Shown: positions 33,247-43,622, counted from the first letter of the stretch. The stretch is DNA of 64,000 nucleotides from Mucilaginibacter sp. Bleaf8 (GCF_018390515.1 NZ_JAHBBK010000007.1:1-64000), one strand, 5' to 3'. Notes: generated by a model from the letters alone, not told the origin. Program-made: numbers and translations.

Positions 33247-34494
33247 ATGAAAAAAAGTGTATTACTACTCCTGCTGCTGTGCTTCAGTGCTTATACTTTG
33301 AAAGCACAAAATGCCAGCCCAACATATAAGCTTATTTCTGGCGGCGACTGGGTAAAAGCTAAAAACTATTACTTGCTTACCTTACTGGAGCAGGATCGGG
33401 CTGCGAATGCTTTACTTAAAAGCGACGCCGAGCTTAACAAATTGGCTCAGGCTAAAGCTAATGCCCTGCAAGCCTCACTTCGCAATTGCAAAGATGCTTT
33501 GTGCCTGCCGGCTCAAATTAAGTTTACCGACGATGAGATACATATAGTAAGTGCCCGGTTAAATGCGCTATGTAAGCCCGGTAGTACGCTTGATAAACTG
33601 GTTACAACCCAGCTTATACCATCGGGTGCTTATATAATATACAAAGCGACAACCTCGGCCGATCTGCTTGTGAAAGCGTGGGAGCAAGATGCCGCTGCCG
33701 TTAACCATACCATCAGTGTTTATGCAGAAGGCCTTAAGCCTAACTACCCGGCTATTGATTCTATTAGCTTTAACACCAAGGCCAGAGGGTACTATACCCT
33801 GATGTATGATTGCTCGGCCGAGGTAGCAGAAAGTACTAAGGGTACAACGCTGTTCTTTGAACCAGCTTTGCAGGCTGCTTTACTTTACCTGGAAGTAAAT
33901 GAGCGTCGGGATGCTGCACAGTTTGAGCCAATGCTTACCACAGCTAATAAATTGGCGGCTGATCGTGTTAAACAAATCAAGTGGGCAAACTATCCTTACA
34001 CACATATTCTGGTACCCGGCGCTGGTCCCGAAGATCGGGGTACGCCCCTGAGCGGTGAAGGTATGCTACGTTGCAAAGCGGCTGCAAGGCAGTACCGTTT
34101 GGGTGTTGCCCCTTTCGTCGTGGTATCAGGAGGTAATGTACATCCTTATAAAACTAAATACAACGAGGCTAAGGAAATGAGGGATTACATGATTGATGTT
34201 TTGCATATCCCCACAAATGCGGTGATGATTGAGCCTCATGCCCGGCATACTACAACCAACATCCGCAATGATGCCCGTATGGTATTTAGGTACGGCATGC
34301 CTTTTACCAAGCCCGGCCTGATTGTTACGGATAAATACCAGAACGATTTTATTACCAATATGGCTAACCGCTGTCAAAAAGAGCTTGGTTACATGCCTTA
34401 CAAGTTGGGCAAGCGCTTATCTGAAACGGCATTGGAATTTTATCCCGCTATTGAATCGCTGCAAATCGATGCGGATGAGCCAATGGACCCTTAA
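33247..34494 (+). CDS. Exported YdcF/SanA-like (DUF218) protein
   Basis: 415 residues from ATG 33247, chosen because a signal peptide starts there (MKKSVLLLLLLCFSAYTLKAQ). The N-terminal ~230 residues are unrecognised and helical. The C-terminal part (about 250-400) is the DUF218 fold: YTHILVPGAGPEDRGTPLSGEGMLRCKAAARQYRLGVAPFVVVSGGNVHP, EAKEMRDYMIDVLHIPTNAVMIEPHARHTTTNIRNDARM. SanA/ElyC relatives affect cell-envelope integrity. Overlaps the next start codon by one base. Confidence 0.8.
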   Translation: MKKSVLLLLLLCFSAYTLKAQNASPTYKLISGGDWVKAKNYYLLTLLEQDRAANALLKSDAELNKLAQAKANALQASLRNCKDALCLPAQIKFTDDEIHIVSARLNALCKPGSTLDKLVTTQLIPSGAYIIYKATTSADLLVKAWEQDAAAVNHTISVYAEGLKPNYPAIDSISFNTKARGYYTLMYDCSAEVAESTKGTTLFFEPALQAALLYLEVNERRDAAQFEPMLTTANKLAADRVKQIKWANYPYTHILVPGAGPEDRGTPLSGEGMLRCKAAARQYRLGVAPFVVVSGGNVHPYKTKYNEAKEMRDYMIDVLHIPTNAVMIEPHARHTTTNIRNDARMVFRYGMPFTKPGLIVTDKYQNDFITNMANRCQKELGYMPYKLGKRLSETALEFYPAIESLQIDADEPMDP

Positions 34495-34514
34495 TGGAGC
34501 GTAAATTAAAATTT

Positions 34515-35390
34515 ATGAAAAAGATGAGATTGCTGATACCGGTATTGCTGTTGAGCTTAACCGCTTTCCTAAATGGCTCGGTACAGATGTCAATTACGCG
34601 CGAATCAACGGTTGACTCATTGGGTGCTTGCCAGGGCATATCCTACCAAAAGGGCCGGGTGTTTCTGTATGGCGACCGAGAGGTAGGTATGATACGGGAA
34701 TACAAAATGGAAAAGGATAGCCTGCTATATCTTCATAAAGAGTATAAGCTCACCCAAAACGGACAAGATGTGATTGGACACCCTACAGGAATAGCCTGGC
34801 ATGGCACAGGACTGGTGTTTATGGGGAATTCAGTACGGCTTAATGCCGAAGGTACCCGTTGGAAAGCCATGATTTATTGTCTGGATTGGAATGGCCTGTT
34901 AAAAACCGGTACGCTTGACGGTAATTTGTTAAATACCATTGAAGACGATGCTTGCATACAAGGTATACGCCCCGAATATGTACAATACCAAAATAAATGG
35001 TATGTAGCCACAGCCGATTATGGTAATAATGGTAATGAGGTGAGGTTATATGATCCGCAGAAGCTGCGTACTTGCAAGCGTACCTCAGAGCCGGGGGTGA
35101 TGTTTAAAAAGTTTAGGTGCTCGCCCTGGGTACAGAACTTGCATTGGGTTGCTGATAAAGGCATGCTTATGCTCATCCAAAACCAGATAGAGGGCCGCAA
35201 ATGGCGATTCACTTATGTTGATCTGGCCAAATCCATCGAAAATGGCACAATGGTGTCGGTTAAAGAAATAAATGAGGATAGCCGGCCCGATGAATTGGAA
35301 GGGTTTGCCTTTTTAGGTAAAATGAACAAGGGGATAGCAGTTACATCTTCACACAAAAAGAATACTAACTATATAAGCGTCAATTGGTAA
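34515..35390 (+). CDS. Exported hypothetical protein
   Basis: 291 residues from ATG 34515 (MKKMRLLIPVLLLSLTAFLNGSVQ); an ATG at 34494 overlapping the upstream stop is the alternative. Repeating strand patterns (GISYQKGRVFLYGDREVGMIREYKME, GIAWHGTGLVFMGNS, YVQYQNKWYVATADYGNNGNEVRLYDP, NLHWVADKGMLMLIQNQ) look like a beta-propeller. No catalytic residues recognised. Probably periplasmic, co-transcribed with the YdcF-like gene. Confidence 0.65.
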   Translation: MKKMRLLIPVLLLSLTAFLNGSVQMSITRESTVDSLGACQGISYQKGRVFLYGDREVGMIREYKMEKDSLLYLHKEYKLTQNGQDVIGHPTGIAWHGTGLVFMGNSVRLNAEGTRWKAMIYCLDWNGLLKTGTLDGNLLNTIEDDACIQGIRPEYVQYQNKWYVATADYGNNGNEVRLYDPQKLRTCKRTSEPGVMFKKFRCSPWVQNLHWVADKGMLMLIQNQIEGRKWRFTYVDLAKSIENGTMVSVKEINEDSRPDELEGFAFLGKMNKGIAVTSSHKKNTNYISVNW

Positions 35391-35742
35391 GCTCATATTG
35401 ATTACAAGAGGGAAGGGTATAACATTACATGTTATACCCTTTTTTATTCATATAAAGTTAACCTTAAGTGTACAGTTTGATTAAGATAGCACCATTAGCT
35501 TTGTTGCCATTATAGCAAAGTGCCGTGTTGTTTGTTTGAATATGATTAAAACATGGTGCTATTTTTTATAAAAGTGTTATTAATCAAGCATGCTCATTAA
35601 GTTAAATACCCGCCTATGTAGCAAAAAGCCATCCTGTTTTTCATCTATTGGCAATGAAGTCTTCAGCAATTCAACATACCTGTTGAAGTAGTGATTGTCA
35701 ACGTAATTACATGCATCATTTTTAATAATCAATTCTTAAAGT
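35391..35742. other. Intergenic region before PUL 1
   Basis: It opens with a perfect hairpin AAGGGTATAACAT / ATGTTATACCCTT plus T-tract (35413-35447), a terminator for the upstream operon. TAGCTTTG (35496-35503) with TTTG (35476-35479) is a possible promoter, but the 16-bp spacer is short. The remaining ~240 bp would be a long leader of the susC mRNA; no further structure seen. Confidence 0.5.
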
Positions 35743-38700
35743 ATGAACAAAAAGATTACTACTAATCTTTTCAAAAGTTTCTGTTACGGCCTCATTTTTA
35801 TTGCGCCATTAACAACAACTATCACCACCCGTGCAGCAGGCAGACTCATTATTGCAAATCAGCCTCAAACGGTGTCGGGTACTGTAACCGACGAAAATAA
35901 CCAGCCATTACCAGGCGTTGCTGTTCACATCAAAAACACAACTATTGGCGCCGTAACTGATATTAATGGTAAGTATACCATCAGAGCCGAGAAAGGCGCT
36001 ACGCTGGTATTCTCATTCGTTGGCTACATGGCCCAGGAAGTTTCAGTTGGCGACGCACAACTGAATATTAAATTAAAACCTCAGTATAACATACTGAACG
36101 AGGTGGTAGCCGTAGGTTACCAAACCATGCGTAAAAGCGATGTTACCGGTGCTATATCAAGCGTAAAAGCCAGTGAACTGAATTTGGCTGCGCCTACTCT
36201 GGGCCAGGCGCTGGTAGGTAAAGTTGCAGGTGTGCAGGTATCGCAAACCAGCGGTGCGCCATACCAGTCAACCAAAATACGCGTACGCGGTGTGGGGTCA
36301 TTTATCGCCAGCTCCGATCCGTTATATGTGATTGACGGTTATCCGGTTAATAATAACGATGTTTTCATCAACCCGGAAGATATTGAGTCGATCGACATTT
36401 TGAAAGATGCCGCATCGGCAGCCATTTACGGTTCGCGTGCATCAGGCGGTGTGGTAATTATCACCACCAAGCGGGGTAAAGAAGGCAAGAGCAAGTTTGA
36501 GTATGATGTGCAAACCGGCATTAACCAGTTAGGCAAGAAAGTAAAACTGTTAAACTCAAACGAGTTTGCACAACTGGTGATAGATGGCCGTAACAATGCC
36601 TACCGCGATTTATGGGAAAATAAAGGGAATACCTGGAACGATGCCATGTTTTCTGACGACAATGCCAAACGTGTTACCAACGTGGGTAGTGCAGGTAGCG
36701 TAAGCATCCCCACCTACCTGTACAACTTCGCTAACCAATCGCTTATTCCGCAAACGGTAAATACCGACTGGCAGGACGAGCTGTACCGTAATGCAATAAC
36801 CCAACGCCATACCCTGTCATTTTCGGGTGGTGCTAACGGCGTGCGTTATTACCTGAGCGGTGGTTACCAAAACCAAGGCGGTATCATTCTGAGTTCAGGC
36901 CAGGAGCGTTATAATTTTAGGGGTAACGTTGATGCTGATGTGAGCAAAAAGCTGCGTGTAGGTGCAAACGTATCTTATACTCAAAACTATAACCGCGAAA
37001 TTCAGGAAGGTCGTTTTGACCACGGACCCATATTGGGTGCATTAATTTATATGCCATTCTTCCCGGCTTATAATGCAGATGGCAGTTTGGCTACCAATGC
37101 GGCGGCTTCACAATCGGCGGCTTATGGCTTTCAAAGTATTGAAAACCCGGTTGCACTGGCTACCCGCACTAAGATAAACCGTCGTGGTTACCGTACCAGC
37201 ATCAATGCCAATGCCAGTTACAAAATTTTACCTGAACTGAGCTTTAAGGTAAACCTGGGTACCATTACTTATAATGAAAAGTATGATTATTATCTGCCAA
37301 CTAATTTAAGTAGCGGTGCCAATGCGCCAGGGTCGCCGCAGGCTATTGCCGCAGCAACAGCCGCAGCACAAAACACATCCAATGTAGATCAGTTGGCTGA
37401 GTTTACACTGAACTATAACAAAGATTTTGGCAAGCATCACCTGGATGTATTAGGCGGCTATACGGCGCAAAAAAACACCAGTGATATTGTGAGTGTAATT
37501 GCTACCGGTTTCCAGAACGATTATATTCCGGAAATTACAGCTAAAGGTGCTGATCCGGCTTTCTTCCGCCTGTATACCGCAAATAATGGTATAGGCATTG
37601 GAACCGGCACTACAGGGCTTTTGCCAACTGGCAAGTCAGCCTTTACCCTGCTCTCTTATTTAGGTCGTATAAACTATAATTATGCAGGCAAATATTTTCT
37701 GACCGGCTCATTCCGTACAGATGGTTCATCTCGTTTTGGCCCTAAAAATAAATATGGTTACTTCCCGTCTGTAGCAGCTGGCTGGACACTTTCAGAAGAG
37801 CCATTTTATCACAACTGGCTCGGCGAGCAGTCTACCGTTAAATTACGTGCAAGCTGGGGTAAAAGTGGTAACTATAACATTGGTAACTATAACTACCTGC
37901 AGTTACTGGCAAGCCCTACCGGCGTAGTATTTGGTAACAATGGTACCGTTGCTTCTGGTACCTATTCGGCCGGCATTGCTGATGAGCGCTTAAGCTGGGA
38001 ATCAACCTCACAATACAATATTGGTGCTGATATCGGTTTGCTCAAAGGAAGGTTATCTTTAATTGCCAATTACTACTTGAGTAATTCAAGTGATATATTG
38101 TACACACAGCCTATCTCTGCCATCTCGGGCAACACTTCGGTACTTACCAACCTGTACAATTCTCAAATACGCAACACCGGGTTTGATTTTCAGGCAGACG
38201 GACGCGTTGTCAGCATTAAAGATTTTACCTTTAATTTAAGCGGTAATATTTCTATCAACCGCAATAAGGTTACTAAGCTAAGCGGCGATAACACCATTAT
38301 TGTAAGTGGTGCAGAGCGATCATACCAAACCAACATTACCCAGCAAGGGCAGCCGGTAGGTATGTTTTATGGCTTTAAGGTGGCTGGTATGGTTACTCCT
38401 GAGAATATTAACCAGGTACCGCCATCAGCCTCGCAATCGAACAAACTGCGGGTAGGAGATTTGTATTTTGAAGATACCAATGGCGACGGTATTGTGAACG
38501 ATAAAGATAAAACGGCCATTGGTAACCCGTATCCTGATTTTACTTATGGCTTTGCTATCAATGCTACTTACAAGCACATTGATTTTAATGCTTCATTCAA
38601 TGGTTCACAAGGTAATGATGTGCTCGATGGGCAGGACTATTATCTATACAACATGGAGGGCTCGGGTAACCAGTATGCCGATGTGGTAAACCGCTACCGC

Positions 38701-39069
38701 AATGCGGCACAGCCAGGAAACGGCCAGGTTTACCGTGCATCACGTGCCGGTACGCAAAGCAACAGTACACGTTTATCTACCTTCTACTTACAAAATGGTT
38801 CGTTTTTGCGCTGTAACAACATCACATTAGGTTATACCCTGCCTAAGGTGCTGAATGGTAAGTTGGGCATTAGCAACGCCCGTATTTTTGCTACCGTAGT
38901 AAATGCCTTTACTATAACAAAGTATAAAGGGTATAATCCCGAAGTAGATTACAACTTCTCATCCGGTGGATCAAACAGCACCCAGCCAACTAACCTGGCT
39001 CCCGGTATCGATTATGGTGTATACCCGTTGGTGCGTTCATATAACCTGGGTTTAAGAGTTGCTTTCTGA
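35743..39069 (+). CDS. SusC/RagA-type TonB-dependent glycan importer (PUL 1)
   Basis: 1108 residues. An unusually long N-terminal signal region (to about 45) is followed by a carboxypeptidase-regulatory-like domain (VSGTVTDENNQPLPGVAVHIKNTTIGAVTDINGKYTI...VFSFVGY). The plug is at about 125-235 (VVAVGYQTMRKSDVTGAISSVKASEL ... SDPLYVIDGYPV ... DAASAAIYGSRASGGVVIITTKRGKEG). A 22-strand barrel ends in Phe. No STN domain, so signalling is unlikely to be through an anti-sigma factor. It pairs with the next gene to import oligosaccharides. Confidence 0.93.
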   Translation: MNKKITTNLFKSFCYGLIFIAPLTTTITTRAAGRLIIANQPQTVSGTVTDENNQPLPGVAVHIKNTTIGAVTDINGKYTIRAEKGATLVFSFVGYMAQEVSVGDAQLNIKLKPQYNILNEVVAVGYQTMRKSDVTGAISSVKASELNLAAPTLGQALVGKVAGVQVSQTSGAPYQSTKIRVRGVGSFIASSDPLYVIDGYPVNNNDVFINPEDIESIDILKDAASAAIYGSRASGGVVIITTKRGKEGKSKFEYDVQTGINQLGKKVKLLNSNEFAQLVIDGRNNAYRDLWENKGNTWNDAMFSDDNAKRVTNVGSAGSVSIPTYLYNFANQSLIPQTVNTDWQDELYRNAITQRHTLSFSGGANGVRYYLSGGYQNQGGIILSSGQERYNFRGNVDADVSKKLRVGANVSYTQNYNREIQEGRFDHGPILGALIYMPFFPAYNADGSLATNAAASQSAAYGFQSIENPVALATRTKINRRGYRTSINANASYKILPELSFKVNLGTITYNEKYDYYLPTNLSSGANAPGSPQAIAAATAAAQNTSNVDQLAEFTLNYNKDFGKHHLDVLGGYTAQKNTSDIVSVIATGFQNDYIPEITAKGADPAFFRLYTANNGIGIGTGTTGLLPTGKSAFTLLSYLGRINYNYAGKYFLTGSFRTDGSSRFGPKNKYGYFPSVAAGWTLSEEPFYHNWLGEQSTVKLRASWGKSGNYNIGNYNYLQLLASPTGVVFGNNGTVASGTYSAGIADERLSWESTSQYNIGADIGLLKGRLSLIANYYLSNSSDILYTQPISAISGNTSVLTNLYNSQIRNTGFDFQADGRVVSIKDFTFNLSGNISINRNKVTKLSGDNTIIVSGAERSYQTNITQQGQPVGMFYGFKVAGMVTPENINQVPPSASQSNKLRVGDLYFEDTNGDGIVNDKDKTAIGNPYPDFTYGFAINATYKHIDFNASFNGSQGNDVLDGQDYYLYNMEGSGNQYADVVNRYRNAAQPGNGQVYRASRAGTQSNSTRLSTFYLQNGSFLRCNNITLGYTLPKVLNGKLGISNARIFATVVNAFTITKYKGYNPEVDYNFSSGGSNSTQPTNLAPGIDYGVYPLVRSYNLGLRVAF

Positions 39070-39090
39070 TAAGAAATAAAGATATTACAA

Positions 39091-40620
39091 ATGAACAAGA
39101 GAATTATAACTATTACATGCCTGACAGCCGGTTTACTGGCCGCTTCTTGTAAAAAATCCTTTTTGGAGCAAAAGCCGGCTAATAACCTGGTAGTAACTGA
39201 AAGTTTTCGTTCGCCTAATGATGTATTAACTGCTGTTAACGGCATTTATCAGTCATTGCGCAGCAGCAACAATATTGGCGAGAGCAGCGGTTTATGGACT
39301 GATGAGCGCTCTGATGATACCGGACGCAATGATAACCAATCTAATGCCGGCGAGCCTTTTCAGTTTAATGATTTTTCGATATTGCCAAGCAATACTTATC
39401 TGAAAAGCCATTGGGCCTCTTTGTATAATACCATATCACGGGCAAATATTGTACTGGATAACATTGATAAGGTTCCTTTTACCGACCCTGCCCAAAAACA
39501 GCAGTATGCTGCCGAAGCTAAGTTTTTGCGGGCACTGATGTATTTTCATCTGGTACGCACCTGGGGAGATGTGCCTTTGGTAACCAACTACTTATCACTT
39601 GAAGGTGTTGCTGCAAGTACATATCGCGAAAAACAAGCAACAATCTATGCCCAGATTGTTGCCGATTTGAAGGATGCGCTGAACAGTAATCTGCCCAATC
39701 TGCAAACTGGTGCAGGGATAGGTAGAACATCAAAAGCTGCAATCAACGCTACCTTGGGGCAGGTTTACCTGACTATGGCCAGAACGTTGAATGATAACAA
39801 CAGCCAAGTTAACCTGAACAATGCCAAAACGTATCTGCTTGCTGCCTATAATATGAGAACGTTTGGAGAGCTGAGCAGCATACCGTATACAGATGTATTT
39901 GATGTAGCTAAAAAGTCAACCTGCCCGGAACTGATCTTCCAGATTGTGAATAAGCAGGGCGATCCCAATTACAGCTCATCTATTGCGGCTAATAACCAGG
40001 CACAGGGTGAAACTATCAATTCACTGAAACCTGCTTCAGGCGTTGGCGCTAACGTTACGCCCGATCTGATAAAAGATTATGAAACTGGCGACTCACGGAT
40101 GGATTTTTCGGTAAAATATGCTAATAATACGGTTGTAAAAGATTACTTCATTACCAAATTTAGGGATGCCAGTGCCGCAGCGTCTAATCTGGGTTACGGT
40201 GGTAACGACTGGATACTGATCCGTTATGCCGATGTAATATTAATGCTGGCTGAGGTTCACAACTATTTAGGTGATAATGGTGCAGCCATCCAATACTTGG
40301 ATATGGTACGCGCCCGTGCAGGTATGCCAGGTTATGCGGAATCAATGAAAAATTCTGCCTATAGCAGTAAATATCCTACCTTACGCTTAGCCATTTTGCA
40401 TGAGCGCCGCGTAGAACTTGCGTTTGAGCATCATCGCTGGTTTGATTTGCTGCGTACCTTCACTACCGATGAGTTGGTAAATTATTTCAGAAGTAAAAAT
40501 CAGGCTGATTTCGGTATTGCACGCCTGACAAACTTTACATCGAAAGATCGTTATTTCCCGATTCCGTTTGATGAGTACAAGCTCAATCCCGAGAGAATGT
40601 ACCAAAATCCAGGATATTAA
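39091..40620 (+). CDS. SusD/RagB-family glycan-binding lipoprotein (PUL 1)
   Basis: 509 residues. Lipoprotein signal LLAASC (Cys20) followed by KKSFLEQKP, the classical SusD start. TPR-like helices (AEAKFLRALMYFHLVRTWGDVPLV) and the C-terminal RagB signature (ILHERRVELAFEHHRWFDLLRT ... YFPIPFDEYKLNPERMYQNPGY) are present. It forms the lid of the SusC importer at the cell surface. 21 bp downstream of susC. Confidence 0.93.
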   Translation: MNKRIITITCLTAGLLAASCKKSFLEQKPANNLVVTESFRSPNDVLTAVNGIYQSLRSSNNIGESSGLWTDERSDDTGRNDNQSNAGEPFQFNDFSILPSNTYLKSHWASLYNTISRANIVLDNIDKVPFTDPAQKQQYAAEAKFLRALMYFHLVRTWGDVPLVTNYLSLEGVAASTYREKQATIYAQIVADLKDALNSNLPNLQTGAGIGRTSKAAINATLGQVYLTMARTLNDNNSQVNLNNAKTYLLAAYNMRTFGELSSIPYTDVFDVAKKSTCPELIFQIVNKQGDPNYSSSIAANNQAQGETINSLKPASGVGANVTPDLIKDYETGDSRMDFSVKYANNTVVKDYFITKFRDASAAASNLGYGGNDWILIRYADVILMLAEVHNYLGDNGAAIQYLDMVRARAGMPGYAESMKNSAYSSKYPTLRLAILHERRVELAFEHHRWFDLLRTFTTDELVNYFRSKNQADFGIARLTNFTSKDRYFPIPFDEYKLNPERMYQNPGY

Positions 40621-40636
40621 TCAGAATACAATATAT

Positions 40637-40668
40637 GGAGGAACGGTAAGTTCCTCCTTTTTTCTTTT
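40637..40668 (+). terminator. Hairpin between susD and GH92 (attenuator-type)
   Basis: GGAGGAAC and GTTCCTCC form a perfect 8-bp stem with 5-nt loop, followed by a T-rich tract ending 9 bp before the GH92 start codon. It probably ends most susCD transcripts and lowers expression of the enzyme genes. Confidence 0.65.
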
Positions 40669-40677
40669 CTTCGTTGC

Positions 40678-42723
40678 ATGAAATTTCTGCTTACATTTTT
40701 AATGCTTTGCACCTGTGGTTATCTGGCAGCACAGCCAGCCGGCAAGGTTAATGTATTTTTAGGCTCGTCCGGCGATCATGGGCAAATGTCGCCTGCTGCT
40801 TCGTCGCCGTTCAGTATGCTTAGTATAGGGCCGCATACTTACCCAAAGCTGCATATGGGATATGAATATAAAGCCAAAACGTTTTTAGGTTTTACGCACA
40901 ACCGTTTTGAGGGCGTAGGCTGCCAGGGCAGTGGCGGTAATATATTGATAAAACCTTTTACCGGCGCCGATTCTCAGGCATCTACATTAAGCAAAACAAG
41001 CGAGAATGCGGGTGTCGGATACTATAACGTAAATTTTAGTAACGGCATCAAAGTAGCTATAGTTGTAAATGGCAATGCCGGTGCAGAACAATACACCTTT
41101 CCTAATGGAAACAAAGGCTTCTTTATTGACCTGAGCCATACGCTGGCCAACCGCTTTGTGGCCGAAGAACACCAAACTGACGCCGAAGGCTTAAGCGGCT
41201 GGATAGACTCACGTACTACATGTAATGTAGGCACCTACCGTGTGTATTATGCCATCCGGTTTGATAAGCCCGTGCAACTGCACTCATCGGCCGATCACCA
41301 CCTGCTGGCTCAGGTTGCTGATAATGTGGAGCAAGTACAAATTAATGTCGCATTCTCGTCGGTTGATGTGCCGCATGCCAAAGCAAACTTAAATGCAAAT
41401 AGTCTTAATCAGCTGAAAGCAGAAAACCAGCGCAGCTGGAACGATGTGTTGGGCCGCATTAAAGTGAAGGGTGATGCAGAGCGCGAAAAGTTGTTTTACT
41501 CACTGCTGTACCGTGTAGTGCAATCGCCTTACGTAGTATCCGAAAAAGATGGCAGCTTCCGGGCAACTAATGGCCAGCTTGCCCATACCAGCAGCAGTGT
41601 GTACAATGGCTGGGCCATTTGGGACAATTATCGTACGCAACTCCCTATGCTGGCCGTGCTTTACCCCGAGCGTTATAGGGATATTACTACCTCTATTGCC
41701 AATTTGTACAAGTACGGTAAAAAAGATTATGCTACCCAGCACGAACCATCCAATACCGTACGCACCGAGCATGCCATAGTGGTATTGCTGGATGCTTACC
41801 GAAAGGGTTTTCCGGTTGATTTCAAAAGCATAGCCGACTCGCTGCAGGCCGAGGTTGATCGCCTGGATTTTTCACATCCTGATAAAGCGCTCGAATCGAG
41901 CTATGATACCTGGGCCTTGTCGCAGATTTACGGTATCATGGGTAAAAAGGAACTTGCTAACCGTTACAAGCAAAAAGCGCTTAACTATAAATCATACTGG
42001 AACAAGGATTTTAAAGACCTGACCAAACGTGATGTTGACCAGGTATCGGCCCGGGGTATGTACCAGGGGACTGTATGGCAATATCGTTGGCTGGTGCCTT
42101 TTGATTTAAAAGGGTTAATGGAACTAACCGGCGGTGAGGAAACCTACCGCAAGCAGCTCGATGAATTTTTTGACAATGATTATTATAACCATGCCAATGA
42201 GCCCGATATACAGGCGCCACTGATGTATAACACTACCACCCAGCCCTGGAAATCGCAGTATTTGGTGCAAAAGTATGCGGTAGACACCGTGGTGCAGTAT
42301 TACTTCAATGACAATAGCCGTGGTATAGATCCTTTTGTAGATGTGATTTACCAAAATAAACCCGATACCTACGTACGCACCATGGATGATGATGCCGGTG
42401 CTATGGCGGGCTGGTTTACGTTTGCTGCAACCGGCCTGTTCCCGGCCTGTACCGGCTGGCCGGTATATTATTTAAGCGTACCGTTGTTTGAGGAGGTAAA
42501 GCTGGATTGGGGTAGCAAAAATTTTACCATCAAGGTAGCCAACTATGCTAAAAACCGGCGGTACATCAAATCGGTAACTTTAAATAATAAACCGCTCACC
42601 CGTAACTGGCTTACTCACCAGGAGATTATGAAAGGTGGTACGCTGGTAATTACTACGTCCGAACAACCTGATAAGCTTTGGGGAACGCAAAATCAATGGA
42701 TATCCAATATGGATATGAATTAA
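40678..42723 (+). CDS. Glycoside hydrolase family 92 (exo-alpha-mannosidase)
   Basis: 681 residues with a signal peptide (MKFLLTFLMLCTCGYLAAQ). GH92 markers: VNVFLGSSGDHGQMSPAASSPFSMLSIGP near the N-terminus, GFTHNRFEGVGCQG, the (alpha/alpha)6 barrel segment SVYNGWAIWDNYRTQLPML, GMYQGTVWQYRWLVPFD, ANEPDIQAPLMYN, and DDDAGAMAGWFTFAATGLFPACTGWPVYYL. GH92 enzymes are calcium-dependent inverting alpha-mannosidases. It is shorter than the usual ~740-780. Most members have GHxxPG-like openings; GDHGQMSP is divergent, so the exact linkage is uncertain. Confidence 0.88.
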   Translation: MKFLLTFLMLCTCGYLAAQPAGKVNVFLGSSGDHGQMSPAASSPFSMLSIGPHTYPKLHMGYEYKAKTFLGFTHNRFEGVGCQGSGGNILIKPFTGADSQASTLSKTSENAGVGYYNVNFSNGIKVAIVVNGNAGAEQYTFPNGNKGFFIDLSHTLANRFVAEEHQTDAEGLSGWIDSRTTCNVGTYRVYYAIRFDKPVQLHSSADHHLLAQVADNVEQVQINVAFSSVDVPHAKANLNANSLNQLKAENQRSWNDVLGRIKVKGDAEREKLFYSLLYRVVQSPYVVSEKDGSFRATNGQLAHTSSSVYNGWAIWDNYRTQLPMLAVLYPERYRDITTSIANLYKYGKKDYATQHEPSNTVRTEHAIVVLLDAYRKGFPVDFKSIADSLQAEVDRLDFSHPDKALESSYDTWALSQIYGIMGKKELANRYKQKALNYKSYWNKDFKDLTKRDVDQVSARGMYQGTVWQYRWLVPFDLKGLMELTGGEETYRKQLDEFFDNDYYNHANEPDIQAPLMYNTTTQPWKSQYLVQKYAVDTVVQYYFNDNSRGIDPFVDVIYQNKPDTYVRTMDDDAGAMAGWFTFAATGLFPACTGWPVYYLSVPLFEEVKLDWGSKNFTIKVANYAKNRRYIKSVTLNNKPLTRNWLTHQEIMKGGTLVITTSEQPDKLWGTQNQWISNMDMN

Positions 42724-42742
42724 ACCCAATTAAAATTAAAAC

Positions 42743-43603
42743 ATGAAAAAGCTAATATTTACAGCGCTGCTTTTACAGGCCTTAACAAGTATCACGATAG
42801 CACAAAACAAGGTAATGGTAGCAGCCCACCGCGGCGATTGGCGCAATGCACCCGAAAATTCTTTATGGGCATTTAAAAACGCAGCAGCTATGGGTGTTGA
42901 TATTGTTGAATTGGATTTAGGCAAAACTAAAGATGGCGTCATTGTGATTATGCACGATCGTACTATTGATCGTACCACCAATGGCAATGGCAAGCCATCC
43001 GACTTTACATTTGAAGAGATTGAAAAGTTTGGCTTACGCAATGGCCTGGGCCGTGTAACCAACAATCATATCCCTACCTTGAAAGAAGTAATGCTGGCCC
43101 TTAAAGGCACCGGTGTGAAAGTGAATCTGGATAAAAGTTATGATTATTACCATGAAGCTTTTGCCATCTTGCAGGAAACAGGCACCCTTAATCAAGCTAT
43201 TTTCAAAGCTGAGGCAACCTACGCAGAGCTAAAAGAAAAGTATCCTGAACTGATAGGTCGCATTACTTACATGCCTATTGTTAATTTGGATAAACCCGAT
43301 GCAAAGCAGATCATTACAGATTACCTGAAAAATATGAAGCCCTATGCATTTGAGCTGAACTTTAAACAGGATACATCAAGCATACTGGCCGATAATAAGT
43401 TTATCACCAAAACCGGTTCCAAAGTATGGCTCAATTCATTGTGGGCCTCGCTTAATGCCGGGCATGATGATGATAAGGCTGTAGAAGAAGGTAACAAAAA
43501 AGATAGCTGGGACTGGCTTATTGCACATGGGGCAACCATTCTGCAAACAGATCGCCCGAAACAGATGCTGGAGTATTTGAAAGCTAAAAAGCTACATCAA
43601 TAA
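42743..43603 (+). CDS. Glycerophosphodiester phosphodiesterase family protein
   Basis: 286 residues with a signal peptide (LIFTALLLQALTSITIAQ). The GDPD core is complete: VAAHRGDWRNAPENSLWAF, VDIVELDLGKTKDGVIVIMHDRTIDRTTNG, KVNLDKSYDYY. It cleaves glycerophosphodiesters or similar phosphodiesters in the periplasm. It lies 19 bp after the GH92 gene in PUL 1, suggesting that the target glycan carries phosphodiester groups, as yeast mannans or GPI-type glycans do; that link is inference. Confidence 0.88.
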   Translation: MKKLIFTALLLQALTSITIAQNKVMVAAHRGDWRNAPENSLWAFKNAAAMGVDIVELDLGKTKDGVIVIMHDRTIDRTTNGNGKPSDFTFEEIEKFGLRNGLGRVTNNHIPTLKEVMLALKGTGVKVNLDKSYDYYHEAFAILQETGTLNQAIFKAEATYAELKEKYPELIGRITYMPIVNLDKPDAKQIITDYLKNMKPYAFELNFKQDTSSILADNKFITKTGSKVWLNSLWASLNAGHDDDKAVEEGNKKDSWDWLIAHGATILQTDRPKQMLEYLKAKKLHQ

Positions 43604-43622
43604 GCTAAACAGAATTCTAAAC

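Noticed and set aside
35476..35503. Promoter of PUL 1 (TTTG / TAGCTTTG)
   Set aside because: The spacer is only 16 bp, shorter than the 17-22 bp seen in the other candidate promoters here, so it is mentioned but not called.
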